Shown piece by piece: positions 38,101 through 49,425 of a stretch of DNA of 64,000 nt. Made by a program: the position numbers and the translations under genes. How positions within the stretch are numbered: the stretch's first letter is position 1; every line of letters starts with the position of its first letter. The notes under the pieces were generated by a model. That model worked only from the letters and a program-made list of their open reading frames with translations. It did no database searches and had not been told where the DNA came from. Origin of the DNA: Synaphobranchus kaupii (Eukaryota > Chordata > Actinopteri > Anguilliformes > Synaphobranchidae); assembly GCA_029718625.1 (NCBI GenBank), contig JAINUF010000028.1:864328-928327 (forward strand), given 5' to 3'.

Positions 38101-38566
38101 ACGCCAGGATGCGACCGGCTTTCCAGTCAATATGGGGATTGTGGAGGCGAAGCCAGGTCTGACCTAAAACCAGAGCAGATTGTTGGGAGTTAATCAGTAA
38201 TAGCTGAATGGACTCCCGATGATTGCCAGATAGAACTAATTGGATAGGAACGGTGGAGTGGGTAACTAACCCCAAACTCCTGCCGTCCAGAGCTAGAGCT
38301 GAAATGGGTGAAGTGAGACGTTCCGTGGGAATGCCGGCCCTCCTGGCGAAGGTGATATCCATGAAGCTGGCGTCAGCTCCGGAGTCAATTAGGGCCGAAG
38401 AAGATAGGGTCTTGTCCCTCCAAAGGAGAGTAGCCTTGAACATGAGGCGGTCCTGGGCAGCATGGTTGGGAACGATGGGGCTCGTCAGTACGCCCAGTCT
38501 TACTGGCGAGCCCCTTCTTTTGGGCGAATGGGACAGGAGGCGATCTGATGGCCAGGCTTGCCGCAA
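35165..38566 (-). CDS. Gypsy pol polyprotein (protease, RT, RNase H, integrase, chromodomain)
   Basis: 1133 residues from the first Met; the frame overlaps the end of gag by 67 bp in the -1 frame, so it is probably made by -1 frameshifting as a gag-pol fusion. Domains: aspartic protease with DSGAD at about 61; reverse transcriptase at about 200-420 with TKLDLRNAY at 313 and YIDDIL at 378; RNase H with VEVDASD at 524; integrase zinc finger with two His near 709-716 and Cys at about 746 and 749; integrase DD35E with Asp 779, Asp 839 and Glu 875; C-terminal chromodomain at about 1067-1110 ([17 protein letters not shown]). No stop or frameshift seen. Converts the RNA to DNA and inserts it; the chromodomain may steer insertion to marked chromatin. 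Confidence 0.96.
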   Translation of the reverse strand: MRQAWPSDRLLSHSPKRRGSPVRLGVLTSPIVPNHAAQDRLMFKATLLWRDKTLSSSALIDSGADASFMDITFARRAGIPTERLTSPISALALDGRSLGLVTHSTVPIQLVLSGNHRESIQLLLINSQQSALVLGQTWLRLHNPHIDWKAGRILAWSAHCLASCLRSALPPPGPSKPCSMQPIPDLTNVPSEYHDLAQVFSKSRALSLPPHRPYDCAIDLLAGAKLPSGRLYSLSGPEKLAMEEYIHDSLASGIIRPSSSPVGAGFFFVGKKDGSLRPCIDYRGLNQVTIRNKYPLPLINTAFEALSPAVTFTKLDLRNAYHLVRIREGDEWKTAFNTPLGHYEYLVVPFGLTNAPAVFQSMVNDVLRDLLGRSVFVYIDDILIFSQSPQEHVRHVREVLQRLLENQLFVKAEKCSFHASTVPFLGFIIEEGSIRADPVKIKAVTEWPQPTSRKHLQQFLGFANFYRRFIRNYSSIAAPLTKLTSVALPYCWNSDAQRAFELLKARFSSAPILLHPDTSRQFVVEVDASDTGVGAILSQRSASDSKLHPCAFFSRRLSSAERNYDVGDRELLAIKLALEEWRHWLEGAGTPFLVFTDHQNLIYLRSAKRLNSRQARWSLFFARFNFSVSFRPGSRNIKADALSRIFSPPSSPADPEPILPASCVVAAVSWEIEGIVKAAQTSQPDPRNNPNSCLFVPDSVRSQVLEWVHASCLACHPGVARTIALVRRSFWWPTLKGDTRAFVLACSVCARSKASHQPPSGLLLSLPVPGRPWSHIGVDFVTGLPLSEGNTVILTIVDRFSKAVHFVPLPKLPSALETAELLVLHVVRLHGIPSDIVSDRGPQFSSRVWRAFCAALGASPSLSSGFHPQSNGQAERANQDLGAALRCVTVRNPASWSRFLPWVEYAHNSLKSASTGLSPFECALGYQPPLLSTQEAEIAVPSVRAHVLRCKNIWRLTRTALLHANSRSQRLADLHRTAAPQYRAGQQVWLSTANISLPSSSRKLQPRFIGPFPIICLVNPVSVKLSLPASLKVYPVFHVSQVKPVSSSPLSTPTIPPPPVRVVDNAPAYTVNRVIDIRRRGRGFQYLVDWEGYGPEERSWLHKSLILDHSVIQDFHEQFPDKTRPPGTPGGVH

Positions 38567-39480
38567 TAGAAACAGGATCTGGTGCGCTGACGGCGCTGAC
38601 GCTCCTCGGGATTGACCGCAACTCTGCCCAGTTGCATGGGCTCTTCCTCGGACCCGGCCGTAGGCGCCCGAGATCCAGTGATGGAGTGTGAATGAACATT
38701 AGAGACGACGGAGGGCGAATGACGCCCGGAACTTCCTCCCCGCTCCCGGGCCCGGATGCGGAGACGATTATCGATGGCTATAGCGAGGCTGATGAGGCTA
38801 TTAAGGGAGTTGGATTCCTCCCGAGTGGCAAGCTGGTCCTTGAGTTCCTCGCTGAGAGCTTGGCGGAAAGCCCCCTGGAGGGAGGCGTCATTCCATCCTG
38901 ACTCCGCGGCGAGGGTACGAAACTGAATGGCCATTTCTGCGACACTGCGGTTGCCTTGGCGAACTTGAAGCAGACGCTGGGTAGCGTCACGTCCACAGGT
39001 CGGGTGTTCAAACACACGTCGCATCTCTGCCGTAAAGGCTGCGAAGTTGCTGCATAACGGAGCCTGGCTGTCCCAGATGGATGTAGCCCACTCCAGGGCG
39101 CTCCCTCCCAGGCTGCTCATAATGAACGCGATCTTGCTGGAGTCAGAGGCGAAGGAGGAGGGCTGCATCCGAAACACTATGTCACATTTAAGTAGAAATT
39201 CACGACATCTCCCCAACCCCCCGCGATATAACTCGGGGTGTTGTACACGGGGCTCACGGCTGGAAGTGGGAGCCGGTGCCTCCGGATGGGGTTCGGGAGA
39301 GGAAGGAGTAGGGTTGGCTGGAATCCGTAGTAGCGGTTGGTGGAGCGAAAGTTGGGATACTTGCTCCGTGATGCCCCTAACTACTTCCAGCACATCATCC
39401 AAACGGCGACCCTGTTGGTCGCTGATCGCAGTTTGGCAGGAGAAGGCGTGGCGAATCTGTTCCAGATCGGCTGGGTCCAT
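38500..39480 (-). CDS. Gypsy gag protein
   Basis: 326 residues, starting [15 protein letters not shown] only 19 bp after the 5' LTR. The central capsid-like part ([26 protein letters not shown]) resembles the sushi/PEG10/RTL1 group. It ends with one zinc knuckle, [14 protein letters not shown] (CX2CX4HX4C), typical for RNA binding. It forms the particle in which reverse transcription takes place. The frame is open from start to stop. Confidence 0.95.
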   Translation of the reverse strand: MDPADLEQIRHAFSCQTAISDQQGRRLDDVLEVVRGITEQVSQLSLHQPLLRIPANPTPSSPEPHPEAPAPTSSREPRVQHPELYRGGLGRCREFLLKCDIVFRMQPSSFASDSSKIAFIMSSLGGSALEWATSIWDSQAPLCSNFAAFTAEMRRVFEHPTCGRDATQRLLQVRQGNRSVAEMAIQFRTLAAESGWNDASLQGAFRQALSEELKDQLATREESNSLNSLISLAIAIDNRLRIRARERGGSSGRHSPSVVSNVHSHSITGSRAPTAGSEEEPMQLGRVAVNPEERQRRQRTRSCFYCGKPGHQIASCPIRPKEGARQ

Positions 39481-39499
39481 ATTGTTGGCCAGTTCGTTC

Positions 39500-40901
39500 T
39501 GTTACGATCCTGATACGGGACGAACCCAAGTGCAACGACCAGGAGACAGATTACAGAAAGTGGAACTTTATTAAGCGTTGGGGTGGTCCCAAAGCTGTAC
39601 ACGGGAGCAAAACAGGTTAGTTAGTTAACACAGGATAGCGTCCAACTGAGGACTGCTCCAAGCCGGAGCTGGACTTGAGGAAACACGGAACTGTTCCAAG
39701 CCGGAACTGGACTTGAACGGAGGTGTCTAAAACACCGGAACTGGACTGGAACTGGACTGGAACTGGACTGGAAACTGGATCGGAACTGGACTGGAAACTG
39801 GACCGGAAGGTCCACTCAGGAAACGGGAACGGCACGGAACTTGTTCCAAGCCGGAACTGGACTTGAACGGAGGTGTATAAAACACCGGAACTGGACTGGA
39901 ACTGGACTGGGAACTGGACTGGAAACTGGACCGGGAGATCCACTCAGGAAACGGGAACGGCACGGAACTTGTTCCAAGCCGGAACTGGACTTGAACGGAG
40001 GTGTATGAAACACCGGAACTGGACTGGAACTGGACTGGAAGCTGGACCGGAAGGTCCACTCAGGAACACAGGGGACGGCACGGAACTTGTTCCAAGCCGG
40101 AACTGGACTAGAACGGAGGTGTCTAAAACACCGGAACTGGACTGGAACTGGACTGGAAACTGGACTGGAGCTGGACTGGAAACTGGATCGGAACTGGGCT
40201 GGAACAGGACTGGAAACTGGACCGGGTAGCTTGAGTAACCGGGCAGAAAGCAGAGGTTAAAGGCAGGGTGTTGTGACAGGACTGTAGCTGGTGAATGCAC
40301 CGCCGAGTTGGAAGGTGCGGCGTAGCTCGGGCAATACTGGCGTAAGCCGGCTGGCATGCAGAGGTCCTGGTACTGCAACACGAGTACGGGAGGTACGTAA
40401 CACGGGGAGGACAAACACAGCTGCGGGAAGACTGGAACTGCGGCGTCTGGAGGTTTTGAAGGGAAACAGGTAAATGCATGCAGCAGCGAAAGATTAGCAG
40501 AGATAGCTACCAGTCAGGAAACCAGGCGAACAGGTATGAACCAGCAGGTTCACAAACACTGGACCAGAAACGGGATACGAAACAAACACGGTAGGTTAGT
40601 CAACGAACTGGCGCTGAATAGCAGCCAGCCAGGGGTTTAAATGGTGCAGGAAGTGAAGGAGAAAACGAGAAACAGGTGTGATGTTAAATCAGGAGTGATT
40701 GCCGAAGCACAGCAGTGAGGAATGTGAGTAACGAGAGGGGCGAGTGATAGGCGGAAGCTAAAGTGGAAAATGAAACCAAAAGTACCCGAGGGAGACGCCC
40801 AGTCCACAGCCAGGAGGGAAACACGGACAAGGGATCCAACATGACACGGAAGGAAACAAGGAAAACATGGAAAACGGACAGGACGGGAACGGAACGTTAC
40901 A
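39500..40901 (-). repeat. 5' LTR of the complete gypsy element
   Basis: Same length as the 3' LTR and apparently identical, including the internal tandem blocks. Would carry the promoter of the element, on the minus strand. Confidence 0.96.
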
Positions 40902-42194
40902 ATCTCCTTCATATTAAAGACATGTTTTCCATTGGACTGTATGGTTATTATCCGAGTGTTTATGTAGCTTCCATCATGTGATGTCCACTCCCAGATGAAT
41001 TCTGTCCCATTGGTGTCAGCAGGGGCTTGTAGAGAGATGCTCTCTCTCTGCCCAGAAAGGATGTATTTGTACTGCACCAACACTGCAGAAAGAGAAATAT
41101 ACAAAATGCAAAGATCCAGTTGAACACAAGGCATGATAATATTACATTTCCATAGGGAGGCAAATATTAGTTCTAACGTTAAACCCAGATGGTTAAACCC
41201 AAGTCAGTCTGGAGGCTGGTACAGATTTATAAACAGATAAAAATGTAATCCCCACAGCTCTAATGAATATCTAAGCTATTTTATACTGGGATGGAAAAGT
41301 GTTGCTTTTACCAGCTGTAGTCATGGTTTTATACCCAACAACTGCATGATTACTTTTTATCTGTCCTCAATGTGGTTGTAGAATATTACAACATTTTCTC
41401 TTTCAAGTGAAACTTCCTGTAATGGAATGCTGCTGGCAAACATAAATATCTTGAGATTAGAACTGTTCGCAGTACTTTTAATCAGAAATTAACATTTTTA
41501 GCTTCTGTTAATGTTTTTGTATTATGAAGTTCAAACACATACACAAATGTTGGTAGTGTATGGACTAATGGTAAATCTATATTGACGATAAACTTACTCT
41601 GCAAAACAACTTTAGCATATTTGCATATCACTGCATGTATACGGATTGCTTTAATAACAATTTTAATCAATTAATTAATAATTTAATAATAGAATTTAAT
41701 ATTTAAAAAGTCTGAGTAACTGCCTGGCATTGGCATATAAAACCATGTCATTGTTAAATGCAATATGAAAATATAAAACTTTTGCCTCTTGATAATTCAT
41801 TATAATAGTAGCAATCTATGCAACGCTCCTTAACTAATAATGTTAATTTGTTTATGTAAATGGGTTACATTTTAATACTTTATATATTTTGGGTTTCTTT
41901 CCCATGTGTTACCACATATTTTAGTCTTCAGTAGTTAAATAAAGTAATAATTTCTCCATTACAATATTGTTCTGCCATCAATCATTTGCTTAAAATTTCT
42001 GTGAGATTTATATAAATACATAAATGTATGATTAAGGCAGAAAGAGGGACTCACCCTCAGATGAAAGTCTGGCACAGAATCCTGATATCCACACCAGGGT
42101 CCACCACAGTACCATCCCCATGGCTTATGCCCTACTCAGCACTGGATACTGGTGTCCAGCCTTTTTACAAGGTATACTTCGTGGGAAATTACTA

Positions 42195-42206
42195 AAAGAG
42201 GAAGGA
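42195..42206 (+). promoter_or_regulatory. PU.1/Ets-like site upstream of copy C
   Basis: 'aaaagaggaagg', aligned with the sites upstream of B and D; the last base differs. Confidence 0.35.
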
Positions 42207-42543
42207 CCACCTATTTTGGTCAAACTGTATTCTGTAACAGTTTGCACAAGCTTCTTGGAAGTTTTGTTAATATCTTGTTGTGCAATCTGACCGCCTATGA
42301 CTCTGTTCTTGACTGTGCTCAGTGCTGTGATATCTGTGTCTCTTGAAGCACAAATAACTGCCATTTAACATGTTTACTTCAGGTTATAGGATAATGTTTG
42401 TTTTTTTGTTCACGGACGTGATATTTTAATATTATTGGGAGTGAAGTGTTCTATCTATAAATTATATAAAAAATACTTTAATCCCTTCTGGTTCACAAAT
42501 AGTTTTAAATCTACATGCCTGCTTGTTTTTCACAAGCAGCCAG

Positions 42544-42882
42544 ATGGACGCCTCTGAACCAGAGTTCTATGTATCTGAGGAAAATCTAAAGGCAGTCACT
42601 GGGTTTCAATGTGTTGGAGTCATGACTGAGTATCAACTCTCCTTTAAAAAATGGGTAAAAAAGGTGGTCAATAGAGTAAAATTTAACCAGTCAAATTTTA
42701 TATCTCTTAGGAACTGTTTGACCACTGAAGCCTCAGTCAAAACTTTAGATGAACGCAGTAATCCTCCATCATCTGACGACATACTGCTTGACAAGCTACG
42801 TACAAGCAAGCAAAACCACATTGAAATCCATTGCGTCTGTGTACAAACAAGCCCTGAATCAAGGCAACTAAGACCAAATTAA
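42544..42882 (+). CDS. Conserved plus-strand frame of unknown nature upstream of copy C
   Basis: 113 codons from MDASEPEFYVSEENLKAV to a stop. A 3' splice-site-like 'tttttcacaagcag' lies just upstream (42526-42539), so it may be an exon of another gene fragment captured in the duplicated unit. Its end is altered by the 187-bp insertion at 42856. The copy upstream of B is frameshifted, and those near A (19860-20045) and D (59660-60085) are partly decayed. No domain recognised. Most likely a gene relic. Confidence 0.25.
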   Translation: MDASEPEFYVSEENLKAVTGFQCVGVMTEYQLSFKKWVKKVVNRVKFNQSNFISLRNCLTTEASVKTLDERSNPPSSDDILLDKLRTSKQNHIEIHCVCVQTSPESRQLRPN

Positions 42883-43042
42883 TGGTCTGAGGACCGAAAC
42901 GTCTGTGTTGCACTTTTGTGTTTTGCACTTTTTTCACTTGCACATTATTTAATTGTCCAATATAAATATACATTGCTATTGCATCTCGGCCTCTGGAATC
43001 TGTTTTTCCATGTTTTGGAGTGCGAGTACCTTTGCTGTTTTT
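42856..43042. mobile_element. 187-bp retro-insertion with 14-bp target duplication (copy C upstream)
   Basis: Same element and site as 28341-28527. Target duplication 'tacaaacaagccct' at 42842-42855 and 43043-43056. Confidence 0.85.
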
Positions 43043-43156
43043 TACAAACAAGCCCTTACGGTGCTGGACAGAAAGCCAAATAGCCATCACCACTGCTATG
43101 TCCTACGAACGCACAACTTGCTGAGCTGGGAAAACACTGTAAAACAGTGCAGATGT

Positions 43157-43187
43157 TCTTTATAAAACTCTGAATGGCCCCGCCCCC
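43157..43187 (-). promoter_or_regulatory. GC-box plus TATA-like pair, copy C
   Basis: Minus strand GC-box 43178-43187 and 'tataaaga' 43157-43164, as in the other copies. Confidence 0.35.
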
Positions 43188-43670
43188 TCAGCACCTTAGT
43201 TAAGCAGAAATCTACTAACAGCTCAAGCAGGTCCACAGTAAGGCTGCATAGTTACAGGAAGGAATAGTGTTTTTAGTAACTCTGCATTCTGAGTTTCAAC
43301 CACAGATGCCTGGACCACACTCCCACCATACATACATACATACATACATACGAGCTTGCATATCGCTTCGCTCCTTTGCGAAGTCAATTACGTCATGGCT
43401 AAAGGACAACCAACGATGCACGCAGCGTTTACACCAATACCCTGCATACTTTAGTGTTTCCTGTTTATTTTGCTGTTTCGTTTATTTCTTTGATCATGAT
43501 TGGTCTGTTATAGCATACATATATGCCACATGCTATACTCTTGTCTGATTTTTTGTGTTTGCCCGTCTTATTCATTTTAAATAGATTTGTATTGCGCTTT
43601 TTTTCCCCAGAGAACTATCACAATGACATAAAATAAAACTTCAGATACTTAAATAAAAAAAATGGTTTTA

Positions 43671-44393
43671 TGTAAGGGGGGAGTGTAAGGTTCAGAGAAC
43701 CAAGCGCCACAACCAAGGGATCTAAAAGTGTATATCGTGAGAAATACACCACAAAGCGGACAGCTCCGCAGTAGAAGGGGATATAAAATAAAATAATGTG
43801 AATCAAAACCTCCTGGCGTAAGCAAACACAAAAACAACCCCAAAAGAGGGCAAACTCTGCAATCGCGAGTAATCAAACAACAAAAGAACCTCACGCTCTC
43901 ACACAAGAAGCATATAACTGGAGGTCAGAGAAAAACAAAAGAAAGCCTGTGTAGAAAGAACACGGGCGAAAGAAACAAAATAGAAATAGAACCTGTTACC
44001 TACAGCTGTAGGTGCGAAAGAGCTGAACAAAAGGTAACAGGTAGAGGAGTATAAAAGGAGAACGAGAGAAAAGGAAAGAAAAAGACTAAATAAATCTTTA
44101 CCCTAACCGGACTACCTACGTTTCTTATTTGTAACAACCAGAAACGTAGAGACCGTAATCCTATACCTTACCGACTTCGATGTCAAATAGCAAAGACAAT
44201 ATCGAAGCGTCGGAAAAGCGGAAGTCCTGGGCTATTTATAACCGGCAGGAAATCCAAAACAGGTGAAAGGGATAATTGCCGGGCGAGAGTCAAACACTGA
44301 AACAGAGGCGGAAAAAATCCTATAGATTGCCCCGACGTCGCCAAAAGAAAGAACGACCGCAGAAACAACTGGAGGCTGCCAGAAACCATGACA
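43671..44393 (-). mobile_element. Solo LTR with target duplication
   Basis: 723 bp, on the minus strand from TGTCATGGTTTC to CCTTACA, flanked by 'gtttta' at 43665-43670 and 44394-44399. No internal region, so it is the product of LTR-LTR recombination. A gypsy-like family different from the complete element; the remnant at about 490-1170 resembles it. Confidence 0.85.
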
Positions 44394-44451
44394 GTTTTAG
44401 TCAGTTTAAATTGGATTATGAACATTATTGAGATGCATAGATGGTCTAGAG

Positions 44452-44740
44452 CAGGGGTGGGCAATTCCAGTCCTGGAGGGCCGGTGTGTATGCAGGTTTT
44501 TGTTCCCACCAATTACCACAGCTAAATGAGCTAATTGGCTGTTTACACCAACACTAGTAGATTAGATCACTTTAAAATGTTTCATATAGGGACACAAGAA
44601 GTCTTTGGCTGTCATTCCTGCGCTTATAGGAATTGTAGCTAAAATGTCAGATGGCGTAAATATTAGGGCTAATTAGGTAATTAAGGCCAGAAGTTGGCAT
44701 GAAAACCAGAAACAGATACGGCCCTCGTTGCCCACCTCTG
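44452..44740. mobile_element. hAT-type MITE with perfect 8-bp target duplication
   Basis: 289 bp with terminal inverted repeats CAGGGGTGGGCAA and CAGAGGTGGGCAA. Flanked by GTCTAGAG at 44444-44451 and 44741-44748. No transposase. A diverged copy lies at 7716-7973. Confidence 0.93.
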
Positions 44741-44748
44741 GTCTAGAG

Positions 44749-45283
44749 AGTGGTGGTAATGCTTACAGTGCACTTCAGTACAGATACAGTACCTCCTATA
44801 GTGTCTCTTTGATTTTGGGCAGCAGTGTCCCGTCACTCATCACTAGTGAGTTCAAATGTATTTGTATTAAGTCTGTTTCCTAAGTTCAGCAGTAATCTTA
44901 GTCCTTTGGAAGTTGTTGGGGCTCCTCGAGCATGTTATTGTTCAGTCACACTGTTAGTGTCAGTCAGCAGAGAACTCAGGATCCCTATCAAACGTAATTT
45001 TGACATCCCTCCTCGCATCTCAAATAGAAGGCGCTATATAACTGTGTTTAGTTGCTGAGTAATTGTGAACTGAGGAATGTCATTGTGAAGTTTTCACCCA
45101 AGCAGGATGGTTTGCTTTGATATGTCTTTAATGTTGGGATATTGCCATTTGCAGTGCACTTCTCACAGAAAAGTGTAACTGACTGAAATTGACATGATGG
45201 AATTATCAGGGCAGAGGGGCGGTGCTAATTGTCCTTGTCATGTAAAGGAACAGAAAACAAATAGAAAAATCATGAAAACCTGT
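44749..45283. other. Duplicated spacer between copies C and D
   Basis: From about 44820 it matches 20430-20890 and 28990-29450. No gene supported. Confidence 0.55.
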
Positions 45284-45289
45284 TTTATT
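45284..45289 (-). terminator. Candidate poly(A) signal of copy D
   Basis: AATAAA on the minus strand about 0.68 kb after the D stop codon, aligned with the signals after B and C. Confidence 0.45.
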
Positions 45290-45964
45290 TTGAGTGCTTT
45301 TTGTAGAGTGTATGCCCAGGTATTTCCTAGTAAGAGAAAATAAACTCACAAAAGCATCAAGAATAAACAGTTAAAAACAAGCAGTTATTATAAATATACC
45401 AAACATTAAACAGTCAGAGAAAGAACACAAAAAATACATGACTTTAAAGCCTGAATCTGAAATAAAACGATGTGTCTTTAATGCCATTTTTCAGGAGCTG
45501 CAGGTGTAATAATATACAGCCATTTAGATTTAGGTAAATAACAGTATAATCAGAGAATCACATTGAGAAGGAAGACAGACACAGGTTGTTTTAGGTCGCT
45601 CATAAATACTTTAGATGTATCAACACACATCAAACCAGAGATTACACACTTCCTGCTGTTCAGTCTGAAGCCCTTTTGCTAAGGAAGTGGGCAGGCCGAG
45701 ATTGTTACGTCCGTTATACATTTAACAAGCACTGATAATGGTTATTTACAATGGATATATCTTGCAAAATCTACATGTTTACTCACCTATTAATTACCTG
45801 AAATCTTCCTTTAGCAAGACATATTGCAACAGTGGCATATTTGCATATTAACACGAACAATTATGAACTTAATTTTCTTCTTCCATCTCTAATGGAATTG
45901 CACTGCAGAGGCATGTAATGTGGACTTTTAATTTGGTTTATCCATTCGATTGCAGCATCTGAGT

Positions 45965-46008
45965 CTACGTTGTGCAGATGCTCGCATAGACCACTGCAGA
46001 GTTTTCTT
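45965..46008 (-). CDS. Copy D last exon, ITIM VVYASI
   Basis: Encodes EENSAVVYASICTT and a stop. V-x-Y-x-x-I fits the ITIM consensus. Phase 1 needs the acceptor 'aacaag' at 46009; an alternative 'ctgcag' seven bases upstream would give the same residues only from a phase-0 junction. Confidence 0.65.
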
Positions 46009-47633
46009 CTTGTTCCTGCAGAAATATGACATATTCAAATTTATGAATTTAGACCATGGAAAAATAGCCGATAATGAAAAAGTAAAGATAAATTATTCGG
46101 CTTACCAATATTTGTGAATTAAAAACTAGTTTGAGCGTTACTGGTATTCGTTTTAAACAAAGAAAGGTGGACCATCCCTATACGAAGTTCAATCATTTTT
46201 TATTGGTTGTATGAATATGATATGCAACGCCGATATGTAAATTGACAGAAGAAAATCTTACTGTATTATCCAGAGCACCTCAGGGAATATACTTACTGAG
46301 CGAGACTGGGTGTTAAACTGCCTCCGTTGTTGTGTGTGTCGCTCTGTAACACCAAACAATGATGAACGATCAAAAAGTAATGAAATAAAGAATGTTGAGT
46401 AGTTTCTACTAACTGGATTTCTCCAGTACCAGTAGCAACACCTTCTACTACCATTCACATACGTATAATTATATAAGTAATTATTACGTGCACAATCATA
46501 GTCCTTATACTAAAAACAACATGATGAATGATGTGATTGTTGCCTGTTACATTGTTAGTCGTGCATCTTCAATCTTATCCACTGTCAGGTAACGCTTTTT
46601 ACACTTTTTAAGTTTGTTGTAAAACAAAAGCTTTAAACATAATGGCCAAATTCGACAATGAGGAATAATGTGGTGTCAAAGATTTAAAACTGTTTTATTA
46701 TTTTTTAACAGCCTGGGAGCGACTGTATATGGCCGGTACCTTGCTCCATCTGGCCCTCTGGCTTTCGATATGAATATCTTCAGACAGAGCCCATAGAAAA
46801 GCCCATAGATCTAACTCCATATAAAAAAGCGAACGCTGTAACCTAGAGCCGTTTTCCGGCCGAACTGAATCGAGTTGAGTAATTCTGAAAGTTCTTCCCT
46901 ATTCTGGCACTTGTCCTCCACAAATCTCAGCCGGCTAGGGCTAGGCTCAGCTCGGTTATGAACAGTTCGCCCGTAATCTATACTTTTAGCGAGCTATGGC
47001 TATAACCGACAATGTCGTCAACATAAACTAGTGACGTCTTCAATACGGCCCGCGGCCAGCGGCGTCAGTGCTGAGCACATATATTGCATTGTCAGAGCGA
47101 AGTCTGTGGCGTCCATGTTCATTTTTAACTAGTTTCATTCGATTCGCTGTTCTCAGACAGAGGAAGAACGCCTAAGAAAAGGACCTGCTCATCTCTTCTC
47201 ACACAGTACAATTTATTTCGTTTCATCAGTTCCTTTAATGATCTTTTTGCGGCTGTTCCTTGCCGCCATCTGCAACGGAAACTCATTCTAAAGTTCTAAA
47301 ATTAAAGTTTTTAAAATGAGTCGTCAACACGTTACAGACAATGAAAGCATTACCTGATCTTACTGATTAAAAAGTAAGGGATGTGAATATAGACTATTTA
47401 TTCTTCGTGGCAGTGCACACTGAGGGGACACACGTGGCAGTGCATACCCTTTTAATGAGCAACTATGGTCGGAACGAAATGAAAGCCAGCATACACATCG
47501 GGTCCGCGGGGAGTGGAGCTTTGCACCGCTTTCATAAAGTAACGTTGCACCATGATGCAATCACGGGAGAAATCTCATAACCTGACCAGAGTAATATAAC
47601 CATTTTATAATTAGGATAAAGCTGCAGTCTTAC
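46009..47633. other. Tail intron of copy D
   Basis: No further exon or named repeat recognised; open frames at 46258-46458 and 47360-47580 have no supporting features. Confidence 0.4.
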
Positions 47634-47693
47634 CATGACTGGGGGTGCTGAGGGTCAATGCCAAGTATTGGAGCTCTTCACTTTCATTCTCCC
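47634..47693 (-). CDS. Copy D tail exon, ITIM LQYLAL
   Basis: 60 nt, phase 1 at both ends (ccaatag acceptor, CATG|gtaaga donor). Encodes ENESEELQYLALTLSTPSH; L-x-Y-x-x-L is a canonical ITIM. Confidence 0.75.
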
Positions 47694-48174
47694 CTATTGG
47701 GGTACCTGGGTTTCCTATTAGTAAAAAACAATGTTTAAAATCCATTATAATGCTGATAATGCTCACCATCCTCTATTTAACCTGTAAAGCAGTAAACACA
47801 AGAAGCTAATTAACTTCTATTTCATCTGCTTCTATGTACACAGACACACACACAGTATGTGGGTGATATACACACCATGTATATACCTTTTATACAGTCT
47901 ATGGTATATACCCACATAGTTTCCACAGCTTGCCTTTTTGGGTGGAAACTGAACTGAGCGTATCCTTTCATTATAAAATAAAAAAAATATGTTTACATTA
48001 CCTTTACTCAGATCTCTTTACTAACATTTGTCTTTTTTCAATACATTTTTTTTCTGTTTTTCTCAATTGGAATCAACAGATGTGCCCCTCAAGTTAGCAC
48101 TATGCCCCCTAGCCTCTCCTGCCAGTCCCAGGTAAAGTCCACTGAATGGCATCGGCAAGGCAGAGACTTGAACC

Positions 48175-48425
48175 TGTGTGCGTCCCAATATTCTTCACTC
48201 CTCAACTCCTTTCCTCCACTCCTCTCCTCTGTTCATCTCCTACCCGGAAGCATGCGAAACTGCCAGTACGTTTCAAGTACAAGTCATTGCGGTAATATGT
48301 AACAATAAATATGAAATCAGCAACATTAGATTAGGACACAAAGGTCCGTTTTCAGGGCACGGAGGAGAGGAGGTGGTAGAGGAGGACAGGAGGATGCATT
48401 TTTCGAGTATTGGGACACACTCCCT
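48175..48425. mobile_element. MITE with short terminal inverted repeats
   Basis: Ends 'tgtgtgcgtcccaatattc' and, on the minus strand, 'gagtgtgtcccaatactcg'. The inner sequence is also complementary ('ctcctcaactcctttcctcc' against 'cctcctgtcctcctctacc'). Target duplication not resolved. Confidence 0.6.
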
Positions 48426-48581
48426 GTGACTACAGAATCCAACCAGTGCTCGTAAGGAGTGCCTAAACAGTAAAAGAGCAAGTCAAGTCTTTTTTGTGCA
48501 TATCGCCCTCTTGTGGACATAGTAGCAAACACATCCCTTAAAATAAATGTCTGCTCACTAAGTGACCTATTTTTATTGAAT

Positions 48582-48602
48582 CCCCCCCCCCCCCCCCCCC
48601 CC
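48582..48602. repeat. C21 homopolymer
   Basis: Twenty-one C in a row; length is likely uncertain in any assembly. Confidence 0.9.
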
Positions 48603-49359
48603 AATTCTTTACCTCCTTATTTGCCCAATACTCTGCTGCCTGCATCCACACCAAGGGCACTTGTGGTATTTGGGGCGTGTTCGAATCAGCGTACTTGCCT
48701 ACTATTGAGTATGTCAGTTGAGTATACTTTTTTAAAAAAGCTGTTAGGTACGTGACATTTTCGAAAATTGAGTGTTCTTAATATCCCCGGATGATATACT
48801 TATTTCTGGGTTTTTGTTGATAATAGTATGGAAGATATTTTTTGCATACTGCATGTCGCTAAACATGTATGTATTAAGCAGTGTACAGTATGCTATACAG
48901 TATGCAATGTTCAGTACACTACATTTATAGAACATTTTGCCGGTTGTGTGCTGTGCAGCCTCATATATGGTAAATGATATGAGCTAGACTTCAACCTGCA
49001 TTTATATGGCGCAAGCTCCGGAAAACTGGGCATAACTGCAATTCAGCCTCCTTTAAGGAAACGGCAAACATGCAAACCAAAGAATACACTTTCTTTTGAG
49101 AGGAAAAATACACAATTTTACAAATAGTCTGAGATATTGCCTAGGTGTGCGTCTGTGAAAATACAATCGCAAAACACGGTACAATTCAGAGCATAGCAGA
49201 GGTGCAGACCGATGCACCAGAGCGGTCCTAATTTCAGCTGTTCGACGTTGTTAAGTTCCCACACCCATTTTGGGCGCACGGAACGTGTAAGGACTGCCCT
49301 TCCCTTAGATTACTGAACCAGATCACGCAGCACGTCAATAACTCAGTTACCCACGTTAC

Positions 49360-49425
49360 CTTGATGGTTCTGTAGTTCTGAGATGTTACTGTAGACTGCA
49401 GCAGATGCACCGGAATCACCGTTCC
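49360..49425 (-). CDS. Copy D tail exon, ITSM-like AVYSNI
   Basis: 66 nt, phase 1 at both ends, same length as the exon at 52615-52680 and similar to it (xVxSNxxxxQxxQ). Encodes GASAAVYSNISELQNHQ. The acceptor (gtggaag) has a weak pyrimidine tract. Confidence 0.65.

Larger units (their letters stand above)
33752..40901 (-). mobile_element. Complete Ty3/gypsy LTR retrotransposon, chromodomain/sushi type
   Basis: 7150 bp in minus orientation, flanked by a 5-bp target duplication 'atctc' (33747-33751 and 40902-40906) inside exon 2 of receptor copy C. Both LTRs are 1402 bp and look identical in every stretch I compared, so the insertion is very recent. Order on the minus strand: 5' LTR (39500-40901), 19-bp spacer, gag, pol in the -1 frame, a G8 polypurine tract directly after the pol stop (35157-35164), 3' LTR (33752-35153). 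Protease, reverse transcriptase, RNase H, integrase and chromodomain are all open, so it may be capable of moving. Confidence 0.97.
30528..42121 (-). pseudogene. Receptor-like gene copy C: four Ig domains, charged transmembrane segment, short tail; split by a gypsy element
   Basis: Closest to copy B. Exons: 42055-42121 (signal peptide), 40902-41082 plus 33616-33746 (Ig1, split), 32601-32861 (Ig2), 31898-32239 (Ig3), 30975-31286 (Ig4), 30528-30709 (transmembrane and tail). The two Ig1 pieces add up to 312 nt when the 5-bp target duplication is counted once, so the exon was intact and in frame before the gypsy element at 33752-40901 landed in it in the same orientation. All other exons are open with phase-1 junctions. 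Ig3 is three codons longer than in B. The transmembrane exon has the same Arg and Lys (TETVVRVVIVVVATLGMLK) and the tail lacks tyrosine motifs. Before disruption the product would have been about 491 residues. Confidence 0.88.
47694..49359. other. Tail intron of copy D, repeat-rich
   Basis: Contains the MITE at 48175-48425, the C21 run and an AT-rich dispersed repeat around 48672-48950 that starts 'gtgttcgaatcagcgtactt'. No exon seen. Confidence 0.45.

Noticed and set aside
35165..38566. Overlapping plus-strand frames opposite gypsy pol
   Set aside because: Shadows of the well-supported minus-strand pol frame.
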